Assembly: GCA_025997215.1 (NCBI GenBank)
Contig: BNUH01000059.1
Span: 1-16,604 of the forward strand
Reading direction: 5' to 3'
Length of the DNA stretch: 16,604 bases
From: Clostridia bacterium
GTDB lineage: Bacteria > Bacillota_A > Clostridia > Christensenellales > Aristaeellaceae
Part shown: positions 1-5,643 of the stretch, piece by piece
Layout of the letters: every line of letters starts with the position of its first letter
Numbering within the stretch: position 1 is the first letter of the stretch
Made by a program: the position numbers and the translations under genes
Notes under the pieces: generated by a model
What the model was told of the DNA's origin: nothing
The model's database searches: none
What the model saw: the letters and a program-made list of their open reading frames with translations, nothing else

Positions 1-126
1 GCCATCGATGCTTATTGACATATTATGCTCGGCGTACTCGACATGCACATGCGGCTTGTGGTGCTTATCGTTATCGCTGAACTGCATGCGGATAATCATC
101 CCATCAAATCTACATAGTTCAGGCAT
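1..126 (-). CDS. DUF4160 domain protein, N-terminal part (cut by window edge)
   Basis: Forty-two codons are open from an ATG at 126 to the window edge. The protein begins MPELCRFDGMIIRM and continues through DNDKHHKPHVHVEY to SISIDG. The MP-x-I/L-x-RFDG start and the His-rich PHVHVEY segment followed by an acidic beta strand are the hallmark of the small DUF4160 family (usually about 80-100 residues). The biochemical role of the family is not established. The ATG overlaps the last codons and stop of the XRE regulator gene (8-nt overlap), with an AAAGGGG ribosome site about 8 nt upstream, so the two genes are co-transcribed and probably translationally coupled. DUF4160 genes are often found as the small partner in two-gene modules, commonly with DUF2442, that have been suspected of being toxin-antitoxin-like. 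That role is inference here. The C-terminal half lies outside the window. Confidence 0.85.
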   Translation of the reverse strand, partial: MPELCRFDGMIIRMQFSDNDKHHKPHVHVEYAEHNMSISIDG

Positions 127-430
127 TAGGTTCGCCCCTTTCACTGTTGCAATCGGTCTGATCATCTTCCACATACTCTAGCAAGTCGCCTGGTTGACAC
201 TTCAAGCGACTACACAAGACGGCTATTGTTTCGGTGTTAATAGAAGTGCCATGTTTGCGACCTTCCGCCTTTGAAGATCGACCGCTCATGATGGCACTCA
301 TTGTCGCTTGCCCTAAATCCCCCCACTTGCGTACGGTGTAAAAGGTAACACCGGCCTCGCGTAGACGATCAACCAACTTAGAGTAACTAATATATCCCAC
401 AGTTCCACCCCAAAAGGCATTATACCACAT
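119..430 (-). CDS. XRE-family (HTH_26-like) transcriptional regulator
   Basis: This small DNA-binding protein has up to 103 residues. The core runs YISYSKLVDRLREAGVTFYTVRK, then a recognition region GQATMSAIMSGRS, then TSINTETIAVLCSRLKCQPGDLLEY. That is the layout of Cro/C1-type HTH_26 regulators, whose domain usually ends in 'LC..L.CQPGDLLEY'. An acidic 20-residue tail follows. It probably binds the repeated palindromes in its own promoter region (482-565) and represses both divergent promoters; this is inferred. It overlaps the downstream DUF4160 gene. The start is uncertain. The ATG at 430 lies 15 nt from the only strong SD (446-452). An ATG at 440 is ideally spaced but its frame stops after six codons. 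A GTG at 400 would begin directly at the conserved domain (93 residues). An N-terminal frameshift or a coupled mini-leader are both possible. Confidence 0.85.
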   Translation of the reverse strand: MWYNAFWGGTVGYISYSKLVDRLREAGVTFYTVRKWGDLGQATMSAIMSGRSSKAEGRKHGTSINTETIAVLCSRLKCQPGDLLEYVEDDQTDCNSERGEPNA

Positions 431-464
431 TTACTCGCATTCAGACCTCCCCTTTCTAAGTAAC

Positions 465-493
465 AGAATACCACATATATCGCACAATGTCTA
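465..493 (-). promoter_or_regulatory. Sigma-A-type promoter of the XRE-DUF4160 operon
   Basis: Read on the minus strand there is a -35 TAGACA (493-488), a 17-nt spacer and a -10 TATTCT (470-465) with an upstream TG (extended -10). The expected transcript start near 458 lies just before the GGGGAGG ribosome site (452-446), giving a very short leader. The left arm of one operator-like palindrome (482-487) falls in the spacer, so a bound repressor would block this promoter. Confidence 0.6.
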
Positions 494-565
494 GTGGCAA
501 ATAGCACAAATGTCCAGCACAATTATTGGTGCTACTCACACCTTGATTCGCACAAGTTTTTGTGC
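482..565. promoter_or_regulatory. Array of three operator-like palindromes, GCACAA-N4-TTGTGC
   Basis: A 16-bp palindrome occurs three times with the same 4-nt spacer. The copy at 550-565 is perfect, the copy at 517-532 has a 5/6 right arm (TGGTGC) and the copy at 482-497 has a 4/6 right arm (TAGTGG). An extra left half-site GCACAA lies at 504-509. Centres are 35 and 33 bp apart, about three helical turns. The outer copies lie in the spacers of the two divergent promoters. The arrangement resembles phage immunity regions and suggests cooperative autoregulation by the neighbouring XRE protein. The binding partner is inferred. Confidence 0.6.
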
Positions 566-571
566 TATACT
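543..571 (+). promoter_or_regulatory. Rightward sigma-A-type promoter
   Basis: TTGATT (543-548), a 17-nt spacer and TATACT (566-571) with an extended -10 TG (563-564) make a strong candidate. The perfect operator palindrome fills 550-565 of the spacer, so the promoter should be tightly repressible. Transcription would begin near 578 and run toward the region at 631-1112, where no intact gene is seen. Confidence 0.65.
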
Positions 572-630
572 AATACCAGATCAAGGGAACACACACAGCC
601 AGCAAGGCGCGGCAGCTTAAAACTTCATAG

Positions 631-846
631 TACTGGCAGCGGCCAATAAGTTACTACCTTGCGAACAGCGCATTCTGCGCCAAAGGCGGGCAAGAAATCC
701 AGGACAGCGCGACTGAATGGTATAGTGTGAAGGATAACAACCCACGCGGGATTACGGACATCCGCAGGTGCGATGTCAAAGTCGGGGATAAGGTTGTATT
801 GAGCAATTGCTTTACTTTAATGACATTGGGGCACAGTGCCCTCCCT
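631..846 (+). other. Open frame without a start; possible gene remnant or non-coding transcript
   Basis: After a TAG at 628-630 one frame stays open for 72 codons up to the palindromic element and then runs on through that element to 1050. It reads YYLANSAFCAKGG, IQDSATEWYSVKDNN and DVKVGDKVVLSNC. The only usable start in frame is a GTG at 727 with no ribosome site. I do not recognise a family. It could be the broken remainder of a gene once driven by the promoter at 543-571 and interrupted by the element at 847. Alternatively the promoter could make a non-coding RNA; GCGC-ATTCT-GCGC (665-677) is one small hairpin in it. Protein-coding status is not supported beyond the open frame. Confidence 0.25.
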
Positions 847-1009
847 CTATACTATTTCCCGCTAAAAATGCACCAAGATTCGCGATGGATTTTCGTCGCT
901 CGCTATGGCGAGGTAAGGAGGCGGACTGGAGGTCCGCTGACTGGACGAGCCGACGCGAGCGGCGAAAAGACTCGCGAAGATGGTGCGTTTTTTGCGGGAA
1001 ATTGTATAG
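847..1009. repeat. 163-bp near-perfect palindromic element (MITE-like)
   Basis: The two ends are long imperfect inverted repeats of about 55 nt. Matching blocks are CTATAC/GTATAG (847-852, 1004-1009), TTTCCCGC/GCGGGAAA (855-862, 994-1001), GCACCA/TGGTGC (870-875, 981-986), TTCGCG/CGCGAA (879-884, 973-978) and TTTTCGTCGCTCGC with a single mismatch against 955-968. The centre is a separate hairpin, GCGGAC-TGGAG-GTCCGC (921-937). The whole unit could fold as one long hairpin on either strand. There is no transposase or plausible own coding sequence. The open frames crossing it are by-products of the repeat. I see no clear target-site duplication. Confidence 0.7.
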
Positions 1010-1021
1010 GCCGTCCTTTTG

Positions 1022-1051
1022 GTTACTTTTCCCACGGACGGGAAAAGTAAC
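1022..1051. repeat. 12-bp-arm inverted repeat (hairpin)
   Basis: GTTACTTTTCCC (1022-1033), a 6-nt loop and GGGAAAAGTAAC (1040-1051) form a perfect 12-bp stem. It lies between the palindromic element and a run of short hairpins and is downstream of the cytidylate-kinase-like gene on the minus strand. It could help terminate or protect the end of the liv operon transcript, but no good U-tract follows it, so it is not a standard intrinsic terminator. Confidence 0.6.
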
Positions 1052-1055
1052 AAGT

Positions 1056-1112
1056 CCCCAACCGCAGTTGGGGCAAGCCCCTCCGCAGAGGACGAACCAA
1101 ACCCCCGCAGGG
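1056..1112 (-). other. Three tandem hairpins with C(UGCG)G tetraloops in the operon 3' region
   Basis: On the minus strand three hairpins follow one another, each with the loop TGCG closed by a C-G pair: CCC/GGG (1112-1103), CCTC/GAGG (1091-1080) and CCCCAAC/GTTGGGG (1073-1056). UGCG closed by C-G belongs to the unusually stable UNCG tetraloop class. On the plus strand the loops would be CGCA, which has no such property, so the minus-strand RNA is the likely functional reading. The hairpins begin about 20 nt after the stop of the last liv-operon gene and may stabilise or end that transcript. Confidence 0.5.
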
Positions 1113-1131
1113 AGAAGGGCAGATAGCCAAA

Positions 1132-1764
1132 TCAAGACAACCCAAATTTATTTTTGATATAACCCTCTATCACATCCACACAGCGCTCGCGGCCAACGCG
1201 CGCGCTGTTGAGCGTCATGTCATAGTTGACCGGGTTCTGCCATGAATTCCCATTTGTGTAGTATTTATAATAATCAGCGCGGTATTTATCCGTTTTGGTT
1301 ATAAGGCGATGCGCTTCCTTCTCGCTGACGCCCAGCTTGCTGACGATCGAGCGTACGCAATCCTCGCGCGGCGCTTCAATGTAGAAACTCGCCGCGTTCG
1401 GATAATCCTTCAGCACAAAATCCGCGCATTTGCCGATAATTATGCAGGATTCCGACTCCGCAAGGTTCCGAATGATCTGCGCCTGCAGGTTGTACAGGTT
1501 CACATCCGATATGAATCGCCCGTCCTGCGGCTCGGCCACCGTGTGGAATGGTATCCCGCGCAGCTTCTTGATTAATGTAAGGCCCGTCAGCTTCTCATCC
1601 ACCTGGCCGAATAGCGCTTCGTTCAGCCCGCTCTCGTCGCTCGCCAGTCGCAGTATCTGCCGCTCATAGATGGGAATTCCGAGCCGCTCGGCCAGTTTAG
1701 TCCCTATCTCCTTGCCGCCGCTGCCGAATCCGCGCGCGATGGTTATCACATATGGTTCCGCCAT
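1132..1764 (-). CDS. Cytidylate kinase-like family protein
   Basis: This 210-residue protein starts MAEPYVITIARGFGSGGKEIG, a glycine-rich nucleotide-binding loop of the form seen in the cytidylate kinase-like family (PF13189; typically 'ISRQ.GSGG..IG..LA..L'). KLAERLGIPIYERQIL follows, then IIIGKCADFVL in the middle and an Arg-rich LID-like region. The family is related to CMP kinase, but its substrate is usually not known, so CMP phosphorylation is not asserted. The ATG at 1764 is well supported by an AGGAGG site 8 nt upstream that overlaps the livF stop region. With a 12-nt gap from livF it is the last gene of the branched-chain amino acid transporter operon, an unexpected partner. It ends about 20 nt before a run of hairpins. 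Confidence 0.85.
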   Translation of the reverse strand: MAEPYVITIARGFGSGGKEIGTKLAERLGIPIYERQILRLASDESGLNEALFGQVDEKLTGLTLIKKLRGIPFHTVAEPQDGRFISDVNLYNLQAQIIRNLAESESCIIIGKCADFVLKDYPNAASFYIEAPREDCVRSIVSKLGVSEKEAHRLITKTDKYRADYYKYYTNGNSWQNPVNYDMTLNSARVGRERCVDVIEGYIKNKFGLS

Positions 1765-1776
1765 AACATTATCCTC

Positions 1777-2493
1777 CTATCCTAAGTACGCCTCGCGCAC
1801 CATCTCATTCTTCAGCAATTCCTGACCAGTGCCGCTCAGCGTGATCGTACCCACCTGCAGCACATAGCCGCGGTGCGCGACCTGCAGCGCCTTGCGCGCG
1901 TTCTGCTCGACCAGCAGGATGGTCATGCCTTCCTTATTAAGCAGCGTGATCGATTGGAATATGACCTCGACCAGCTTCGGCGCAAGACCCATCGACGGTT
2001 CGTCGAGCATCAGCAATTGCGGCCCGCTCATCAGCGCGCGGCCCACTGCCAGCATCTGCTGCTCGCCGCCGGAGAGCGTGCCGCCGAACTGCCGCCGCCG
2101 CTCCTTCAGCCTGGGAAACATGTTGAATACCCGCTCCATGTTTTGCGCGTTCTTCGCGGCATCGGTCACGGTGAACGCGCCCATCTGCAGATTCTCCTCG
2201 ACGGTCAGCGCCGGGAATATCTTGCGGCCTTCGGGCACGTGCGCTATGCCCTTTACCACGACCTCGTGCGCGGGAGTCTTGCTGATCGTTTCGCCCTTGT
2301 ACGTCACGGATCCGCTGGTGGGCGTCAGCTGGGATGAGATAGTGCGCAGCGTGGTGGATTTGCCCGCGCCGTTGCTGCCGATGAGGGTAACGATCTCGCC
2401 CTTTATCACGTGGAATGTGATATCCCGCAGCGCGTGAATCTGGCCGTAGAACGTGTTAACGTTACTAAGGGATAACATTATATCATCCGCCAT
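1777..2493 (-). CDS. livF: Branched-chain amino acid ABC transporter, ATP-binding protein LivF
   Basis: This is one of the two ATPase subunits that power import of branched-chain amino acids through the LivH/LivM channel at the inner face of the membrane. In a 238-residue protein from the ATG at 2493, the Walker A motif GSNGAGKS is at about 39-46, the signature LSGGEQQ at 140-146 and Walker B LLMLDEP at 160-166. VEQNA (195-199) stands where most ABC ATPases have the H-loop His, which is usual for LivF. An upstream GTG at 2499 overlaps the livG stop but sits only 4 nt from GGAGG. The ATG at 2493 has better spacing and was preferred. Substrate naming is by family; short-chain amides or urea are alternatives for close relatives. 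Confidence 0.93.
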   Translation of the reverse strand: MADDIMLSLSNVNTFYGQIHALRDITFHVIKGEIVTLIGSNGAGKSTTLRTISSQLTPTSGSVTYKGETISKTPAHEVVVKGIAHVPEGRKIFPALTVEENLQMGAFTVTDAAKNAQNMERVFNMFPRLKERRRQFGGTLSGGEQQMLAVGRALMSGPQLLMLDEPSMGLAPKLVEVIFQSITLLNKEGMTILLVEQNARKALQVAHRGYVLQVGTITLSGTGQELLKNEMVREAYLG

Positions 2494-2495
2494 AC

Positions 2496-3293
2496 TCACA
2501 CCCCCTCCGCAGCCGCGCCGTTTTCATCTGAACTTTCAACGCCCAGGTATGCCTCGATGACCTCCGGGTTATGCCGAATCTCATCCGGCGAACCCTCCGC
2601 TATCTTTACCCCATAATTCAGAACCGTTATACGGTCGGACAAACCCATAACCAATTTCATATCATGCTCGATCAATAGTATAGTTGTATTGAAGTCATTC
2701 TTCACCTTGATTATGAACTGAGTCATTTCCTCAGTCTCGCGCGGGTTGAGTCCGGCGGCGGGTTCATCCAGCAGCAGGAGTTTTGGCTCTAACGCCAGCG
2801 CGCGCGCAATCTCCAGCCGACGCTGCTGGCCGTACGACAGGTTCTTGGCCAGCTCACCCTCCTTGCCCGCCAATCCTACATAGTCGAGCAGCTCCAGCGC
2901 GCGGGTATACGCTGCGGATTCCTCGCGGCGCAAGCGGCCGCTGCGCGTGATTATGTCGAATATGCTCGTATGGATGTGCAGATGCCGCCCGACGAGTATG
3001 TTCTCGGCGACGAGCATGTTCTGGAACAGCCGTATATTCTGGAATGTGCGGCTGATCTTGTGCTCGGCGACCTTTTCCGGGGTCAGATTCGACAGCAGAT
3101 GTCCGTCGAACCGGATCGTCCCCATGTCTGCGGTGTAATACCCGCTGATCATGTTGAAAAATGTCGTCTTGCCCGCGCCGTTCGGACCGATGACGCTGAC
3201 TATCGCATGAGGATCCATCGTGAAATCCACGTCGTCGATGGCGGTCAGACCGCCGAACTTCTTGGTTAACCCTTTAACTTCCAGCAGCGGCAT
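2496..3293 (-). CDS. livG: Branched-chain amino acid ABC transporter, ATP-binding protein LivG
   Basis: This is the second ATPase subunit of the importer. From the ATG at 3293 (265 residues) the Walker A motif GPNGAGKT is at 36-43, the signature LSYGQ at 152-156, Walker B LLLLDEP at 172-178 and the switch His in LIEHD at about 210. The C-terminal extension ending in IEAYLG is typical of LivG. A GTG at 3302 is also in frame, but it lies inside the AGGGGGTGA ribosome site that is ideally placed for the ATG at 3293, so the shorter start is chosen. The gene starts immediately after the livM stop (TGA at 3297-3295) and its own stop runs into livF, showing tight coupling. Confidence 0.93.
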   Translation of the reverse strand: MPLLEVKGLTKKFGGLTAIDDVDFTMDPHAIVSVIGPNGAGKTTFFNMISGYYTADMGTIRFDGHLLSNLTPEKVAEHKISRTFQNIRLFQNMLVAENILVGRHLHIHTSIFDIITRSGRLRREESAAYTRALELLDYVGLAGKEGELAKNLSYGQQRRLEIARALALEPKLLLLDEPAAGLNPRETEEMTQFIIKVKNDFNTTILLIEHDMKLVMGLSDRITVLNYGVKIAEGSPDEIRHNPEVIEAYLGVESSDENGAAAEGV

Positions 3294-3294
3294 A

Positions 3295-4584
3295 TCATTC
3301 ACCCCCTTGCGCGGAGGCGTCGGCGGGTTTGGGACTGGGTTTGGATTTAAAGCCCAGCTTTTCCTTGATGGCCAGAACCCGCTTCTCCGGCAGCAGTCCG
3401 TTCGGCCTGAATATGCACATCAGCACAAGGATCAGCCCGAATATCAGCCGCTCATACTTGGCCGGGTTGAGCCAGGCGGGGAGGTTCAGCGCGCCGGACG
3501 TGGTCAGCTCGGTCAGCCATTGCGAGAGATCCTTCAGTATTTGTAATTGTAATACGGTCACGCACATCGCGCCGATGATCACGCCGCGCAGACTGCCCGT
3601 GCCGCCGAGGATTACCATGCACAGTATAACGATCGACTCCATGAACGTGAAGCTCGTCGGATCGACAAACTTCTGCATCGCGGCAAATACGACGCCCATC
3701 ATCCCCGCAAGCCCGGCCGCGATCGTGAACGCCAGCAGCTTCATCCGCACGATGGGCACGCCCATCGTCCGCGCGACCAGCTCATCCTCGCGGATGGCGA
3801 CCCACGAGCGGCCGATCTTGGAGTGTTCCAGATTCCGAACGACCAGTATCGTAAGTCCCAGCAATACCAACACTATCATGTAATAATGCACGGGCTGATC
3901 CAGCTTCATCCCGAACAGCATCGGCGGCTGGATCGGCGTGATACCCATAGGGCCGTTGGTGATGTTGATGGGTTTAGAAAGGTTATTGAATGTGAGGCGG
4001 ATTATCTCCGCGAATCCCAGCGTCACGATGGCCAGGTAGTCGCCCTTCAACCGCAGTACGGGCAGCCCCAGCAGGAATCCAACCAAGCCTGAGACAACCA
4101 AAGCGAACAGCAGGAATGCCCAGAACCAATACCCCGATAGCGGGAAGAAACCTCCCGCTATAAAGTTGTTGGCTTGACGCGACGCGAATATGGCGTATAA
4201 GTACGCGCCGACGGCGTAGAACGCCGCGTAGCCCAGGTTCAGCAGACCCGTGAAGCCTACGACGATATTCAAACCCATCGACAGTATGGCGTAAATCCCG
4301 ATCATCGCTGCCACGCGCGAGAATACACCCGAGGACGTTCCAACGATGGGCATCACGACCGCCAAATCCGCAACCATTATCAGCATTCGGATCAGAGTCG
4401 GGAATCCTTTATGCTGTAAACACAGTAAGCTGGCCAGAAACAATATGAAATACCAACTGACCCTTGGATGCGTCAGCAGCAATATAGGCGCGGCAATTAT
4501 CACGGCGCACGACATTATAAACAAACATTTATCCCTTACGGACATTTGAACGAACGGGATCGAAGGCTTCAACAATCTGCTCAT
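3295..4584 (-). CDS. livM: Branched-chain amino acid ABC transporter, permease LivM
   Basis: This 429-residue polytopic membrane protein forms half of the translocation channel. A hydrophobic N-terminal extension (about 20-85) precedes the family core. The core opens with GLNIVVGFTGLLNLGYAAFY (from about 104), the signature of the BPD_transp_2 permeases. The cytoplasmic coupling loop is recognisable as AIREDELVARTMGVPIVRMK followed by AGLAGMMG. The C-terminal segment ends IFRPNGLLPEKR, also typical, with a short charged tail. The ATG at 4584 follows an AGAAGGTG site and is 3 nt after the livH stop. The extended N terminus is common among LivM-type permeases. Confidence 0.92.
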   Translation of the reverse strand: MSRLLKPSIPFVQMSVRDKCLFIMSCAVIIAAPILLLTHPRVSWYFILFLASLLCLQHKGFPTLIRMLIMVADLAVVMPIVGTSSGVFSRVAAMIGIYAILSMGLNIVVGFTGLLNLGYAAFYAVGAYLYAIFASRQANNFIAGGFFPLSGYWFWAFLLFALVVSGLVGFLLGLPVLRLKGDYLAIVTLGFAEIIRLTFNNLSKPINITNGPMGITPIQPPMLFGMKLDQPVHYYMIVLVLLGLTILVVRNLEHSKIGRSWVAIREDELVARTMGVPIVRMKLLAFTIAAGLAGMMGVVFAAMQKFVDPTSFTFMESIVILCMVILGGTGSLRGVIIGAMCVTVLQLQILKDLSQWLTELTTSGALNLPAWLNPAKYERLIFGLILVLMCIFRPNGLLPEKRVLAIKEKLGFKSKPSPKPADASAQGGE

Positions 4585-4587
4585 CGA

Positions 4588-5556
4588 TTACACCTTCTCT
4601 CCGACGGGTTTGCCCAGCAATCCGGCAGGCCTGAATATCAATACAAGTATCAATATGATGAATGCCAGCACATCCTTATACTCCGAGCCGAATACACCGC
4701 CCGTCAGCGCACCCAGGAATGCCGCGCCGAATATCTCCAGCAGACCCAGCAGTACGCCGCCCAGCATCGCGCCGGGGATGCTGCCGATCCCGCCGAATAC
4801 TGCCGCCGTGAACGCCTTCATGCCTAGTATGTAGCCGGAATATGGGGAGATTGAGCCGTACTGTATCGAGAACAGCGTGCCGGCCGCGCCGCCCATGCCC
4901 GCGCCTATGAAGAACGTCAGCGATATGACCTTATCGACGTTAATCCCCATCAGCCGAGCGGTTTCGCGATCCTGCGCAACCGCGCGCATGGCCTTGCCCC
5001 ATTTGTTATTCTTAACGAACCAATTCAGCAGCAGCATAACTATTATGCATACACCGACTATGTAGAATGATTTCTCCGGTATCACCATCGACGGGGTAAT
5101 GGTTATTCTTTTGGTGAATAATGTCGGCGCGTACCGGAAGTACGAGCCGTTCCGCCCCTCTTCGACCATGCGTACAGCATCCTGCAATATGAATGATACG
5201 CCGATCGCGGATATGAAGGGTACCAACTTTGGAGCGTTTCGTACGGGTTTATAGGCTATGCGATCCACCGACATGCCCAGTGCGCCGCTGAGCAACAGCG
5301 CTATGAGCAGCGCCAGTATCAGCGCCAGCCACGGTGGGAGGTTCGTCAGAATTCCGGCGGCCTTAAGCCCTAGCAGCGCCTCCGTTCCAACGAACGCGCC
5401 GAACATGAATAGTTCGCTATGCGCAAAATTGATGAATTGTAATATACCGTATACCATCGTATAACCCAGCGCGACAATAGCGTAAACAAAGCCCAGCGCC
5501 AGGCCGTCACTCAATAGCTGCGGGATAATCCGCGTCAGCGTCGATAGCTGGGTCAA
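4588..5556 (-). CDS. livH: Branched-chain amino acid ABC transporter, permease LivH (TTG start)
   Basis: This is the partner permease of LivM. The start is taken as the TTG at 5556 (322 residues, MTQLSTLTRIIPQLLSDG...), 6 nt after GGGGAGGG. The frame is open further up to an ATG at 5625, but that extension would be encoded by the terminator hairpin at 5593-5622, has no membrane character and is not seen in the family. The signature ALGYTMVYGILQFINFAHSE begins near residue 29. The coupling loop AQDRETARLMGINVDKVISL and a C-terminal FRPAGLLG are present. A rare start plus the upstream terminator suggests that permease production is deliberately lower than that of the binding protein. Confidence 0.9.
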   Translation of the reverse strand: MTQLSTLTRIIPQLLSDGLALGFVYAIVALGYTMVYGILQFINFAHSELFMFGAFVGTEALLGLKAAGILTNLPPWLALILALLIALLLSGALGMSVDRIAYKPVRNAPKLVPFISAIGVSFILQDAVRMVEEGRNGSYFRYAPTLFTKRITITPSMVIPEKSFYIVGVCIIVMLLLNWFVKNNKWGKAMRAVAQDRETARLMGINVDKVISLTFFIGAGMGGAAGTLFSIQYGSISPYSGYILGMKAFTAAVFGGIGSIPGAMLGGVLLGLLEIFGAAFLGALTGGVFGSEYKDVLAFIILILVLIFRPAGLLGKPVGEKV

Positions 5557-5592
5557 ACCATTCCCTCCCCTTTTGCAACACAGCTCTGCTCG

Positions 5593-5622
5593 AAAAATGC
5601 GGGAGCAGGTTTCTGCTCCCGC
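5593..5622 (-). terminator. Intrinsic terminator/attenuator between livK and livH
   Basis: On the minus strand a perfect 10-bp GC-rich stem, GCGGGAGCAG/CTGCTCCCGC (5622-5613 and 5608-5599), has a 4-nt loop and is followed by A then TTTTT (5597-5593). It lies 20 nt after the livK stop and about 40 nt before the livH start. Partial read-through here would give more binding protein than permease, a common arrangement in ABC importer operons. Confidence 0.85.
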
Positions 5623-5643
5623 CATTCTACCACTTTTTAACTC

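Noticed and set aside
1022..1051. Classical intrinsic terminator for the liv operon
   Set aside because: The stem is perfect, but on the minus strand it is followed by CAAAAGG and not by a T-tract. It is recorded only as an inverted repeat.
1022..1112. CRISPR-like array
   Set aside because: The similar loops belong to different hairpin stems with no constant repeat length or spacers, and there are no cas genes.
727..1157. Several overlapping frames of about 60-116 codons on both strands over the palindromic element
   Set aside because: They are produced by the low-stop, GC-rich inverted repeat, show no ribosome sites or domain features, and mirror each other across strands.
5557..5625. Longer livH start at ATG 5625
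   Set aside because: The extra 23 codons would be encoded by a strong terminator hairpin and have no family counterpart. The TTG at 5556 has a well-placed GGGGAGGG.
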